A stretch of 64,000 nucleotides of DNA from Patiria miniata. Its lineage: Eukaryota > Echinodermata > Asteroidea > Valvatida > Asterinidae. Where the stretch lies: assembly GCF_015706575.1 (NCBI RefSeq), contig NW_024037062.1, positions 8,614,811 through 8,678,810 of the forward strand, in the 5' to 3' direction. Shown one piece after another: positions 23,721 to 36,602 of this stretch. Under the pieces are notes generated by a model. That model worked only from the letters and a program-made list of their open reading frames with translations, was not told where the DNA came from and made no database searches. Every line of letters starts with the position of its first letter. The first letter of the stretch is position 1. The translations under genes and the position numbers were made by a program.

Positions 23721-26135
23721 CTTTAAGTAAATTAATGTTTTCAATGAACACATTTTTGGGTCACAAATTGAACAGAAAATCTCCAAAACCGAACAGTGTC
23801 TTCCTAATAATGACATGACAGCAACAGCTCCCTCATTTGTCCGGAAAAGCATGGACGAATTGAAATGTTTAAAGCAGTGCACTTTTCATTAAAAGTACCC
23901 CAAAAAAGAAATGCCAAAAAGTGTTCGTACTTTTTTAAAGAGGATAAGAAAGTTACACAAAATGTGTTTTGAACTTGATAACATATCTGACATTCTCTAC
24001 GATTAATACTTAAAATATGATAAAAGTGGCGTATTAAAAATCGTATCGACAAGTGGGGGAAATGCTGCAAAATCCTCGTACCACACTGGACGTTGTGAAA
24101 TATCTTGAACAGCGGTGGGGTGGACACGATTTAAACTAGGTGGCGCTGTTCGTAATGCTATCTTGTGTGAATATAATTGTACATAAAGTAGGTTAAGTAA
24201 AAATACAACATGCGATTATGTGAAGTTTAAAAACGCTTATTTGCAACCGTAACCATTTTGATTTGCATCACACGTTGGGCTGTGTGTCTGTATAGTTCCT
24301 TACAAAATAATATGCGTTTTCGTTAAGATTATCGGGCTGTTCTCGACCTCTTAGCGGTAAAGGGTTGGTTTTGCATTGTACATAAAGTAATTGTTTATTT
24401 GTGTACAGTAATTGATTGTTTTGCTTTGTCATATTTGTTTGTATGGTAATTTTCAATGTAATGTATTTTATACCTGTTTTTAATTCATGTACACTGGGAA
24501 CTCAATGTTCATGTACTTTTTAAGCATGACAATACATAAATCTTGAATCTTCCATCTTGAATAAAAACAACCGCGAATATGCCTACTTGATTCAAGCTTC
24601 AGTGTCGTTACATCTTTGCCTCGTTTTTCAACTTACAAAGTGTCGAATTTGTTTTTAAATTAAAACAAAAATTCTAATAACAACGAACAAATAGCGGGGG
24701 GGGGGAGTAAGGAACTGTTTGGCTGGAAATTACGCTCTCCGGGTAGTTTTTCTGTGTTCCGCAGAAATTGGCAAAGTACCAGTCGACAGCAAAAAACATG
24801 ACATAAATGTTGGTTGGTAACCAGTTTTTGAAGTGCTTAGCGGAATGGAAGACTTTTGAGACGCTTGAGGGCAGCCAACACACCGGTCTATTGGAATTAT
24901 TTGCGTCATGTTTAAGCTAATGTGCGCATGATCAAAATGAAGCAAACAACAGAAAAGGGGCCAGTGTGTTTGCTGCCACCAAGCGTCCGAAAAATCTCCC
25001 ATCCTACGCTGAATTAAATGGTTCGTAATTGACCTTGCGTGGACGTGGGTAAGTCCACGACGTCTTCACTACCTGCAGAGTGTGGACATCTTTTGTTCAC
25101 AGGTCCACACGTGCCTGTACACCTTAGCAAACGATAAACACGTTGGTTTTGAGTGGAAGAAGGACGTCAGGGCGAACAATGGGTCGATCGAAGGGTCATT
25201 TTTGGACTTTTCGGGTAATCGATAGAGCATGGAAATATCTTTCATTTGATATACATTTTGTCTAGAGGTGCTACGTCATTCTGACGTAAGCTAACAGTAC
25301 GAAACAGACGGCAGAAGGTTTTTCATTTTTTCCCCCCCGCCAACAGGACGTTAGCGCGTAAACCTAATGTGTTTCAAGTGCGCTAACGTCACACTAAAGT
25401 GGATAGGTAAAGCCAAGTTTATTCCCCAGCAAAAAGACGTCATGATTTAACATGCTGCTTAAGCGCACGTTTAAGGCGGTGGGGGGGGGGGGCGGGTAAA
25501 AAGCCGTTAGCATACAAATATTAATAACTTTAACATGAAGTAATGCTTTAAAATAGAAATGCACAATATTATTTCAAATATTAACGAATCCCGTGAGTCA
25601 ACAATTCAGCCTTATGTGATTTTTAATTGAGAAAGGGGATCACTAAATTTTTAACTCGATTATCTCCAAAAATACACGAGAGATCACACACTGTAATTGA
25701 TCGAAACGTCTCAGGCCAAAGCTAATCTAAAGTGTTAGCTTTATGGACCATGTTACATTTGTTTACTAATTGGGTGTTTTGGTCACGTGATGCCAACGTT
25801 CAGCCAATTGTACTCTTCTGCGCAGCTTGTGAATCTCCTGCATGCGGCGTCAGGAATTCCCATTTGATTTCAATAATGAAACTTTTTGCTGAAACTTGCG
25901 TGACCGTAATAGCTTGTCTCTGCAGTCATTAAATATTATTTCCTGAACGTCAGAAGTTTCAATTTGCTTGCGCATTTCCCCCAGCATTATCTTATACAGT
26001 TTCTGGTTTGCTTAAGACAATAGTAGTGATACCAAAAGCTAGTTAACGAAAAACGATTGGGTTTCCTCGTTCGCACACTACTCATAGTCACATGTTGATG
26101 ATTTATTCTTGGAGAGGTATTAGGCCAAACAAAAT

Positions 26136-26460
26136 ATTCGGTCTCTGGTCTTACCAAAGATCCAGAATTGATGCGGCGACGCGGTTTTTTGGGGGGTTTT
26201 TGGCCTTTTTTTTGTAGGTTGGATTGCACAGACAAGGTGGGTATTATTTTACTTTTGTTGTGTCCTCATATACATTGGGGACCTCCATAGTTTGCCTTGG
26301 TGCAATTTCGCCATCCCTTGGTACAAAAATTTGAGGAGGTGCGGCAATAGAGGGCATTGCTGTAGCTACAGCGGACAATTTGAAGAGAAAAAAAGGTTGA
26401 CGCGCATAATTAAAATCGACACGCGCGCTGACCAGAGACCGACATATTTTTTTGGGGGGG
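26136..26460. mobile_element. Foldback element with CGGTCTCTGG arms (spacer 2/3)
   Basis: CGGTCTCTGGTC with GCGGCGACGCGG on the left faces CGACACGCGCGCTGACCAGAGACCG on the right (arms described in parts). Outer ends are TTAGGCC and GGCCTTA. Relatives lie at about 20310-20625, 33528-33855 and 46998-47310. It is missing at the matching place in spacer 4/5 (about 40910-40922). Confidence 0.65.
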
Positions 26461-26569
26461 GGGCCTTACATTGCTACAAAGTCATCACGTGAACTCGTCG
26501 TTTGGTCATTGCCCTCCGGCACAAAACCTAGTCTATGGAATATCCCCTTGCACAGCAAGGGTCTATGAT

Positions 26570-27415
26570 AATGCGAGCAGATTGGGCAATTAATTATGCA
26601 AAACAAGACTGCACCTTGACCTCGAGATTCTGACCATTCAGCGGGCGCCTTCTATCGGGTCTTTGGTAACCCGTTGTTGTATTACAAAAACATGACATCG
26701 AAATTGACCAATCTACAGCTTAGTCCACATTTCTGATCAAAATGACGTAATAGTTTTCCAAAGTCGACTTCGATTGGCTGGCGCGTGCTGTCGCATACAA
26801 TTTGCCCGTTAGGATATATCAGACATTCGTCCGTGGCTCTACACACGTGAATGTCTGATCATCAGAGTAATAATTCACTGTACAGACACAAATTATCAAA
26901 AGTCAGATCTAGGCGTTAGAAGCTAGAACAACGATTCAAATAGCTCCCTTTCAATGAAGCTAATTTGTAAACATCCTAAGGAGTTCATTTGAAAAACTTA
27001 AATGACAAACGTTTTGATTTTTAGACAAAAAACTTTCCATTGAACTTTTCATTTGGAAACTGAGTATACCTGTAACTCCGTCCAGTTTTGTCAGATTTCC
27101 ATTCTGTATAGTCTGAGTATCAGCCGTTGTTCATGGAGCCTGCAAGCTCAGCAACAACGTTTGATATAATTATGTGAGCATGCAAATCTAATGAGACCCC
27201 GCGCGCCAGCCAATCGGAGTCCACTTTATAAGTTGTGACGTCATTTCCAGCAGACAATTCGGCCTAAGCTGTTGATTGGTAAACTTGCTGCCATGTTTTT
27301 GTAATACAACAAGGGGTTACCGAAGACCCGATAGAAGGCGCCCGCTGAATGGTCAGAATCCCGAGGTCAAGACGCAGCCTTGTTTTGCATAATTAATCGC
27401 CGAATCTGCCTACAT
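26570..27415. mobile_element. Long palindromic foldback element (spacer 2/3)
   Basis: Arms of about 200 bp (26570-26785 and 27205-27415) are inverted copies, including GAAGGCGCCCGCTGAATGGT and GATTGGCTGGCGCG. A further hairpin, CAGACATTC to GAATGTCTG, sits near 26821-26858. Nothing inside is coding. Confidence 0.75.
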
Positions 27416-28340
27416 ATCATAGACACACAGACCCAACCTCGTACCCAGGGTGTCGAACAGTACGCGCCCATCACTACCTGCTCTCTCACCCTGGTATTGG
27501 ATCATTTGCATGTGCAAGATTTTTGCACACGTATGCAAATGAGGAACAGTCTGGTGCCTGGATATGCGTTACACATTAGCGTTTGTTTTTGTATGCGGTG
27601 TCTGGGGTAAAAACAGAGTCAATTCGTAGCAGCGCGAGCACGGCGTGAGTTACGAAAACACGATTTTTGAAATCAAACTGTTACGATCTTATCGAGACAA
27701 CATGCAGAATCATATTTCATATTAATATGAGCAAATTGGAAAGGAAATTAGTATTTTTGAGAAGGCGTGGACGAATGATCGCCAAAACACGTACTGCACG
27801 TTGTGAATATATAGCACCAAGTACACGATAAAAATCCATTACTAGCCAATTGCGGTATCCAATCAGGATACAGGAAGAAAGTTTCCTATCCAGGGTTTAC
27901 TATTGGAAACGCGGTTGGAAATAAAGTAAGCACTGGGGACGAGGTTGACACAGACCATATTCTGTAAACCTACATCATACGAAATTGGATTCAATGTCCT
28001 TTTCAATGAGCCCAAAATATACTTTTTAAGTTGGTCCAAAGTGAGCATAATAAAACCCAAATCACGGCCAAAATGTTACAGTAATGAGTTCACGTGATCA
28101 ATTTGGAGCTGTAAAACCTTTCTGGGAATAAATCTTTCAACGTGTGACTGTGATCAGCGTGCCAAAGAGTTAACACAATCGTGTTTCGATAATGAACTTT
28201 TGGTATCACTATTGTCTCAAGCAAACCAGAAACTGTCTAAGAATATGCTGGGAGAAGAAAAAAAACACAAATAAATTGAACCTTCTGAAGTTCAGGAAAT
28301 TAAATTCATTCCGAAAAGTTGGATCAAGGATGATGCTTAA

Positions 28341-28794
28341 AGGTAATATACAACATTTGTTTTCCTGTTATTTCCAGAAATGGATGTATTTGGGGGTCGG
28401 TTTTTTACAGCTATTTTTTTTAAACTGATAATTATGTTTAAAGTTTTGCGTTCATACACATGGGAAAATAACAATACCAAAATGCTGTTCTTGGAGTCTG
28501 GTTCCCTGACCATATGACGTTTATAGTTTATAGACGTCGGGGAATTGTCAGGTCATGGATGTGTAACCAATTCCAAACAAAATGTTGAATAACCAACTAT
28601 TTCTCCAACGATGGTCAACCGACAATCGTTACAAATTGATTAAAAAATCGACTTTTCTTGAAAATGAGAGTACACCAGGTACCATGATTTCACAAGATAC
28701 TTGAGACTATTAGTCACTTTAATACAATCAAGTAAGGTATTTAATAATTATATAGTAGTTTTTTTGTGTTGTTTTCAAAAAGTATTTTTTACCT
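28341..28794. mobile_element. TTAA-flanked MITE (spacer 2/3)
   Basis: The ends AGGTAATATAC and GTATTTTTTACCT are flanked on both sides by TTAA (28337-28340 and 28795-28798). TTAA target duplication is the signature of piggyBac-type transposition. Empty sites exist in two sister units. There is no ORF for a transposase. Confidence 0.85.
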
Positions 28795-28874
28795 TTAAAT
28801 TGACTGCAGGCAATGTAAATGTTATAGTCATTATTTTTTTTTAAATTAAAACATTATTTAAACCAATTAATTGC

Positions 28875-29211
28875 TATAAAACGAAATCCAATAGGGGTAA
28901 TTTTTGATACTGCACAGCCCCATGCTCCAGGGGTTGAAGCTCACCCTCGTGGCGTGTTAAGAAACTCACAATTCACGAGATCGCCTTTAACTCCATTGGA
29001 TCTGCTGATCGAAATAAAAACTACGTTTTCTGACATTCCCATTTAAGGCGCGAAGAGTGAGTTGGTTATAATGCATGCCCAGTGTTTCTCACTTTCTTTT
29101 CTGATTTCACATTGCTCGGTCCCAAGACGAGTTTAATCTGGCTATAAATGTAGACACATTTCGACTTGTGAATCAGGCCTGTCAAGACGTCTCTAGTCTT
29201 ATATAAGAAAG
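28875..29211 (+). promoter_or_regulatory. Conserved upstream block of receptor 3
   Basis: TATAAAA lies at 28875-28881, 337 bp before the ATG. Sequence further upstream differs from receptors 1, 2 and 5 (no G-rich tract) and matches receptor 4. Confidence 0.55.
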
Positions 29212-30249
29212 ATGAATGGAACACTAGACGAACTGACAGCCCATGAGAGGCAGCTTTTCCGTGATGTCGAAGCTCATAGGCTAGACAACGACGACATAAT
29301 CCGTCAGTTTAGCAAAATCATCGCACCCATCGGAATCCTGCTGAACTGTATTTTTCTCTGCGTAGTAACTCGTGTGAAATCCATGCGCACGATCATCAAC
29401 GTCTATCTGTCGAATTTAGCAGTGGCTGACGCTGCCTATCTGATTCTATGCATGTCAGCAGCTTGGGCGATAGAATATACACACAAAGCTTCAGGTGCTT
29501 ACCTAGCTATACGCATAGCTTCTACAACGATGCAGATTGCTTCGTTCTGCTTCGTGGCTGTCATAGCGGTTGAAAGATTCGCCGCCGTACGTCAACCGCT
29601 AACCCAGAGAGCGCGAGCGAGCAAGTCACGAGCAGGCAAGGTATCAGCAGGCGTCTGGGTTGTGGCGGTGGTCACAGGCGTTTTCGGTGGAATCGCATTT
29701 GATACTAATTATGTCACGGGTGTGGTTTTCTCTGAAGTACATGTCGTCATCCTTCTCCTGATATTTCTGGCTACGTTTACCATAACTGTAACCGCGTATA
29801 TTTACATCGTTGTTAAGTTATGCCACAGTGACCGAGAGCGTCAAGCAGGCCAAGCCCGTCGAGTTTACCCCGTCGTCCGCATGCTGGTCATCAACACTGC
29901 TGTCTTCTTCGTCCTCAATTCAATGGACATCGCTCTCAATGTCATCAACCTTATAACGCTGTTCTCCTTTCACAAAGGAGCAGAAGCTGTCATCGATATC
30001 TACTGGACCGCCACCGACGTGTTGGTCTGCACAGGATTCCTACGCCTCGTCAACAGCTCCATCAATACTCTGGTGTACAGCGTGACGAGCAGTCAGTATC
30101 GAGCGGCTTTCTTGGAGGCTTTTCCCCCGCTGGCAAAGCTCCATCGACAGTGCCGCCGCTGCCGCCGACCGCAGCAGACGGAGCAGATTGAACTTCGAGC
30201 GATTCCACCAGCAAAGGCCGCTCAAGAATCACCGGCCCAAGCGAACTGA
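29212..30249 (+). CDS. Class A GPCR, array copy 3
   Basis: Intronless receptor of 345 residues with the same plan as copy 1: LAVAD in helix 2, ERF after helix 3, NTLVY in helix 7 and YRAAFLEAF in helix 8. The distinct residues cluster before helix 3 (EYTHKASGAYLAIRIA), in extracellular loop 2 (FDTNYVTGVVFSEVHVV) and in loop 3 (SFHKGAEAVID). The N-terminus, helices 1-2 and the helix 5-6 loop (CHSDRERQAGQ) are nearly invariant. Ligand unknown. Confidence 0.93.
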   Translation: MNGTLDELTAHERQLFRDVEAHRLDNDDIIRQFSKIIAPIGILLNCIFLCVVTRVKSMRTIINVYLSNLAVADAAYLILCMSAAWAIEYTHKASGAYLAIRIASTTMQIASFCFVAVIAVERFAAVRQPLTQRARASKSRAGKVSAGVWVVAVVTGVFGGIAFDTNYVTGVVFSEVHVVILLLIFLATFTITVTAYIYIVVKLCHSDRERQAGQARRVYPVVRMLVINTAVFFVLNSMDIALNVINLITLFSFHKGAEAVIDIYWTATDVLVCTGFLRLVNSSINTLVYSVTSSQYRAAFLEAFPPLAKLHRQCRRCRRPQQTEQIELRAIPPAKAAQESPAQAN

Positions 30250-30433
30250 ACATCGAAGCCAATCCAGACTTTTAGTCGAGTCAATCACTAGTCAAGTCCC
30301 AAGTCAGACACAAGTAAGACCACAAATATCAAGGATGGAGACTATCCAACCTGGTTGCTCAAATCAGAGTGTTTGAGAGAGAAACCCGACTTTCTGCCTG
30401 TTCTCATCCATATACTGTTGCTATACCTTGATG

Positions 30434-30573
30434 TAGAACAAAATGATAATTCCAATAGCTTTTCCCCACGTGCTGCATCTCTTTGGAATTCCTTGCCTGG
30501 TGCTTGTTTCCCTCCAACCCATGATCTGTCCTGTTTCAAGAGGAGTGTTAATTCCTACCTTCAGTTTTCCTGA
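30434..30573 (+). mobile_element. LINE 3' coding remnant downstream of receptor 3
   Basis: The clearest copy reads SFSPRAASLWNSLPGACF and then HDLSCFKRSVNSYLQFS before a stop. This is a typical non-LTR retrotransposon C-terminus. Copies follow receptors 4 (37814-37952) and 5 (44240-44360). Confidence 0.75.
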
Positions 30574-33500
30574 GTATTTACTCTGCTTTTTATTTTTCAC
30601 TTAACCCTCTTCAAGTCTTGTTCGGGGCAAATGCATAAGAAACCCTAATCTAATTGGAATAGCTTGTGAGTATTTTAGATCGAAGGATTTAATTGCGACT
30701 GACTTATGTGAGGATTTTGTGAGGTCTTGACTAAAAGTCACACATCGATGAAACATCCTGTGACGGTAACTGGATTGAAGATTCAAGGCCCGATTTGCTT
30801 TTGTTTTATTCAATCCTTGAAAATTCACGTTTGTGTCTAATTTAACATTACTTTGATTTCGTTTCGCCATTTTCAATAGTATTTTTGTGCCTTTTTGGTT
30901 TTTATGCTGATGCAATTATCCATATTCATGAGCAAATAATGTCATTTCAGGCAGAAGCCTCAATGTTACCGTAATGTCAGCACAAAACATTTCCAGAATT
31001 TTGGATATTTTCCTGTAAGTTGTAAATGTTCTTTTCTTTAGTGATTCGTTGTTGTGTAAGTGCATGGTAGTAAGCCAATGAGCAAACCTTTCTCACATTA
31101 ATGTTTTCAATGAACACATTTTTGGGTCACAAGTTGAACAGAAAACCCCCAAAACCGAACAGCGTCTTTCTGAAAATGACATCACAGCAACAGTGCCCTC
31201 AGTTGTCCGGAAAAGCATGGACAATTCGAAATGTTTAAAGAAGTGCACTTCTCAATAAAAGCAGCCCCCCAAAAAAAGAAATGCCAAATAGTTTTCATAC
31301 TTTTAAGAGGATAAGAAAGTTGCACAAAATGTGTTTTGAATTGGATGACACATCTGACATTCTCTACGTTAAATACTTCGTGACGTGTCCTACATTTTGG
31401 GTACGCCTACCTTAATTTGGAATCAAAACCAGTGGCGTATTAATGTTCGTGTCGACAAGTGGGGGGGGGGGGGAATGCTTGCAAAATCCTTGCACCACAT
31501 CGGACGTTGAAAAATATCTTGAAAAGCGGTGGGGTGGACACGATTTAAACTAGGTAGCGCTGTTTTTAATGCTTTCTTGTGTGAATATTATTGTACATAA
31601 AGTAGGTCATGTAAAAAAAAACATGCGATTATATGCAGTTTAAAAACGCTTATTTGCAACCATAAACATTTGATTTGCATCACACGTTTGGCTGTGTGTC
31701 TGTGTAGTTCCTTACAAATAAGCATTTTCGTTAAGATTTATTGGCTGTTCTCGACCTCTTCGTGGTAAATGGTTGGTTTTGTATTGTACATAAAGTGATT
31801 GTGTATTTGTGTACAGCAATTGATTGTTTTGTTTTGTCATATTTTTTTGTATGGTAATTTTCAATGTAATGTATTTTATACCTGTTTTTAATTCATGTAC
31901 ACTGGGAACTCAATGTTCATGTACTTATAAGCATGACAATATATAAATCTTCAATCTTCCATCTTGGATAAAAACAACCGCGAAAAGGCCTACTTGATTC
32001 AAGCTTCAGTGTCGTTACATCTTTGCCTCGTTTTTCAACTTACAAAGTGTCGAATTTGTTTTTAAATTAAAACAAAAAATCTAATAACAACGAACAAATG
32101 GGGGGGGGAGTAAGGAACTGTTTTGCTGGAAATTACGCTTTCCGGGTAGTTTTTTTCGGTGTTCCGCAGAAATTGGCAAAGTACCAGTCGACAGCAAAAA
32201 AAATGACATAAATGTTGGTTGGTAACCAGTTTTTGAAGTGCTAAGCGGAATGGAAGACTTTTGAGACGCTTGAGGGCAGCCAACACACCGGTCTATTGGA
32301 ATTATTTGCGTCATGTTTAAGCTAATGTGCACATGATCAAAATGAAGCAAACAACAGAAAAGGAGCCAGTGTGATTGCTGCCACCAAGCGTCCCAAAAGT
32401 CTGAATTAAATGGTTCGTAATTGACCTTTTGTGGACGTGGGTAAGTCCACACCGTCTTCACTACCTGCAGAGTGTGGACATCTTTTGTTCACAGGTCTAC
32501 ACGTGCCTGTACACCTTGGCAAACGATAAACACGTTGGTTTTGAGTGGAAGAAGGACGTCAGGGCGAACAATATGGGTCAAAGGCTCAAATTCGGACTTT
32601 TCGGGGAATCGATAGAGCATGGAAATATCTTTTATTTGAAATACATTTTGTCTGGAGAGGCTACGTCATTTTGACGTACATTAACAGTACCAAAAAGACA
32701 GCAGGGGGGTTTTCATTATTATTTCCCCGCCAAAAGGACGTTAGCGCTTAAACCTAATGTGTTTCAAGTGCGCTAACTTCCCACTAAAGTGGGTAAGTAA
32801 AGCCAAGTTTATTCCCCAGCAAAAAGACGTCATGATTTAACATGCTGCTTAAGCGCACGTTTAAGGCGGTGGGGGGGGGGGTCCGGGTAAAAAGCCGTTA
32901 GCATACAAATATAAATAACTTTAACATGAAGTAATGCTTTAAAATAGAAATGCACAATATTATTTCAAATATTAACGAATCACATGAGTCAACAATTCAG
33001 CCTTATGTGATATTTAATTTAGAAATGGGAGCACAAAATGTTTAAACTTGATTATCTCCAGAAATACACGAGAGATCACACACTGCAATTGATCGAAACT
33101 CCTCAAGCCAAAGCTATTCTAAAGTGTTAGCTTTATGGACCATGTTACATTTGTTTACTAATTGGGTGTTGTGGTCACGTGATGCCAACTTTCAGCCAAC
33201 TGTACTCTTCTGCACAGCTTGTGTATCTCCTGCATGCGGCGTCATGAATTCCCATTTGATTTCAATAATGAAAGTTTTTGCTGAAACTTGCGTGACCGTA
33301 AAAGCTTATCTCTGCAGTAATTTAATATTATTTCCTGAACGTCAGAAGTTTCAATTTGCTTGCGCATTTCCCCCAGCATTATCTTATACTGTTTCTGGTT
33401 TGCTTAAGACAATAGTAGTGATACCAAAAGCTAGTTAACGAAAAACGATTTGGTTTCCTCGTTCGAACACTACTCATAGTCACATGTTGATGATTTATTC

Positions 33501-33959
33501 TTGGAGAGGTATTAGGCCAAACAAAATATTCGGTCTCTGGTCTTACCAAAGATCCAGAATTGATGCGGCGACGCGGTTTTTTTGGGGGGGGTTTGGCCTT
33601 TTTTTTGTAGGTTGGATTGCACAGACAAGGTGGGTATTATTTTACTTTTGTTGTGTCCTCATATACATTGGGACCTCCATAGTTTGCCTTGGTGCAATTT
33701 CGCCATCCCTTGGTACAAAAATTTGAGGAGGTGCGGCAATAGAGGGCATTGCTGTAGCTACAGCGGACAATTTGAAGAGAAAAAAAGGTTGACGCGCATA
33801 ATTAAAATCGACACGCGCGCTGGCCAGAGACCGACATATTTTTTTGGGGGGGGGGCCTTACATTGCTACAAAGTCATCACGTGAACTCGTCGTTTGGTCA
33901 TTGCCCTCCGGCACAAAACCTAGTCTATGGAATATCCCCTTGCACAGCAAGGGTCTATG

Positions 33960-34812
33960 ATAATGCGAGCAGATTGGGCAATTAATTATGCAAAACAAGA
34001 CTGCACCTTGACCTCGAGATTCTGACCATTCAGCGGGCGCCTTCTATCGGGTCTTTGGTAACCCGTTGTTGTATTACAAAAACATGACATCGAAATTGAC
34101 CAATCTACAGCTTAGTCCACATTTCTGATCAAAATGACGTAATAGTTTTCCAAAGTCGACTTCGATTGGCTGGCGCGTGCTGTCGCATACAATTTGCCCG
34201 TTAGGATATATCAGACATTCGTCCGTGGCTCTACACACGTGAATGTCTGATCATCAGAGTAATAATTCACTGTACAGACACAAATTATCAAAAGTCGGAT
34301 CTAGGCGTTAGAAGCTAGAACAACGATTCAAATAGCTCCCTTTCAATGAAGCTAATTTGTAAACATCCTAAGGAGTTCATTTGAAAAACTTAAATGACAA
34401 ACGTTTTGATTTTTAGACAAAAAACTTTCCATTGAACTTTTCATGTGGAAACTGAGTATACCTGTAACTCCGTCCAGTTTTGTCAGATTTCCATTCTGTA
34501 TAGTCTGAGTATCAGCCGTTGTTCATGGAGCCTGCAAGCTCAGCAACAACGTTTGATATAATTATGTGAGCATGCAAATCTAATGAGACCCCGCGCGCCA
34601 GCCAATCGGAGTCCACTTTATAAGTTGTGACGTCATTTCCAGCAGACAATTCGGCCTAAGCTGTTGATTGGTAAACTTGCTGCCATGTTTTTGTAATACA
34701 ACAAGGGTTACCGAAGACCCGATAGAAGGCGCCCGCTGAATGGTCAGAATCCCGAGGTCAAGACGCAGCCTTGTTTTGCATAATTAATCGCCGAATCTGC
34801 CTACATATCATA
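33960..34812. mobile_element. Long palindromic foldback element (spacer 3/4)
   Basis: Near-identical copy of the element at 26570-27415, with the same arms and central hairpin. Confidence 0.75.
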
Positions 34813-35730
34813 GACACACAGACCCAACCTCGTACCCAGGGTGTCGAACAGTACGCGCCCATCACTACCTGCTCTCTCACCCTGGTATTGGATCATTTGC
34901 ATGTGCAAGATTTTTGCACACGTATGCAAATGAGGAACAGTCTGGTGCCTGGATATGCGTTACACATTAGCGTTTGTTTTTGTATGCGGTGTCTGGGGTA
35001 AAAACAGAGTCAATTCGTAGCAGCGCGAGCACGGCGTGAGTTACGAAAACACGATTTTTGAAATCAAACTCTTACGATCTTATCGAGACAACATGCAGAA
35101 TCATATTTCATATTAATATGAGCAAATTGGAAAGGAAATTAGTATTTTTGAGAAGGCGTGGACGAATGATCGCCAAAACACGTACTGCACGTTGTGAATA
35201 TATAGCACCAAGTACACGATAAAAATCCATTACTAGCCAATTGCGGTATCCAATCAGGATACAGGAAGAAAGTTTCCTATCCAGGGTTTACTATTGGAAA
35301 CGCGGTTGGAAATAAAGTAAGCACTGGGGACGAGGTTGACACAGACCATATTCTGTAAACCTACATCATTGGAAATTGGATTCAATGTCCTTTTCAATGA
35401 GCCCAAAATATACTTTTTAAGTTGGTCCAAAGTGAGCATAATAAAACCCAAATCACGGCCAAAATGTTACAGTAATGAGTTCACGTGATCAATTTGGAGC
35501 TGTAAAACCTTTCTGGGAATAAATCTTTCAACGTGTGACTGTGATCAGCGTGCCAAAGAGTTAACACAATCGTGTTTCGATAATGAACTTTTGGTATCAC
35601 TATTGTCTCAAGCAAACCAGAAACTGTCTAAGAATATGCTGGGAGAAGAAAAAAACACAAATAAATTGAACCTTCTGAAGTTCAGGAAATTAAATTCATT
35701 CCGAAAAGTTGGATCAAAGATGATGCTTAA

Positions 35731-36185
35731 AGGTAATATACAACATTTGTTTTCCTGTTATTTCCAGAAATGGATGTATTTGGGGGTCGGTTTTTTACAG
35801 CTATTTTTTTTTAAACTGATAATTATGTTTAAAGTTTTGCGTTCATACACATGGGAAAATAACAATACCAAAATGCTGTTCTTGGAGTCTGGTTCCCTGA
35901 CCATATGACGTTTATAGTTTATAGACGTCGGGGAATTGTCAGGTCATGGATGTGTAACCAATTCCAAACAAAATGTTGAATAACCAACTATTTCTCCAAC
36001 GATGGTCAACCGACAATCGTTACAAATTGATTAAAAAATCCACTTTTCTTGAAAATGAGAGTACACCAGGTACCATGATTTCACAAGATACTTGAGACTA
36101 TTAGTCACTTTAATACAATCAAGTAAGGTATTTAATAATTATATAGTAGTTTTTTTGTGTTGTTTTCAAAAAGTATTTTTTACCT
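35731..36185. mobile_element. TTAA-flanked MITE (spacer 3/4)
   Basis: Same element and same flanks as at 28341, with TTAA at 35727-35730 and 36186-36189. It was duplicated with its unit rather than inserted again. Confidence 0.85.
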
Positions 36186-36265
36186 TTAAATTGACTGCAG
36201 GCAATGTAAATGTTATAGTCACTATTTTTTTTTAAATTAAAACATTATTTAAACCAATTAATTGC

Positions 36266-36602
36266 TATAAAACGAAATCCAATAGGGGTAATTTTTGATA
36301 CTGCACAGCCCCATGCTCCAGGGGTTGAAGCTCACCCTCGTGGCGTGTTAAAAAACTCACAATTCACGAGATCGCCTTTAACTCCATTGGATCTGCTGAT
36401 CGAAATGAAAACTACGTTTTCTGACATTCCCATTTAAGGCGCGAAGAGTGAGTTGGTTATAATGCATGCCCAGTGTTTCTCACTTTCTTTTCTGATTTCA
36501 CATTGCTCGGTCCCAAGACGAGTTTAATCTGGCTATAAATGTAGACACATTTCGACTTGTGAATCAGGCCTGTCAAGACGTCTCTAGTCTTATATAAGAA
36601 AG
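36266..36602 (+). promoter_or_regulatory. Conserved upstream block of receptor 4
   Basis: TATAAAA lies at 36266-36272, 337 bp before the ATG. It is nearly identical to the block of receptor 3. Confidence 0.55.

Larger units (their letters stand above)
22749..28874. other. Spacer between receptors 2 and 3
   Basis: The longest spacer. It has two copies of the LINE-derived tail (22945-23070, 23541-23673) in a direct repeat of about 300 bp. It then has the 109-bp foldback (about 24870-24978), inverted-repeat arms at about 25935-26110 and 28120-28315, the GGTCTCTGG foldback (26136-26460), the long palindrome (26570-27415) and the TTAA-flanked MITE (28341-28794). No host gene is seen. Confidence 0.75.
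30250..36265. other. Spacer between receptors 3 and 4
   Basis: It has the same contents and order as the 2/3 spacer, with one LINE-derived tail (30434-30573). The 109-bp foldback is at about 32275-32383, inverted arms at about 33325-33500 and 35510-35710, and the GGTCTCTGG foldback at 33528-33855. The long palindrome is at about 33960-34812 and the TTAA-flanked MITE at 35731-36185. From 33.9 kb on it is almost identical to the preceding spacer. Confidence 0.75.
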
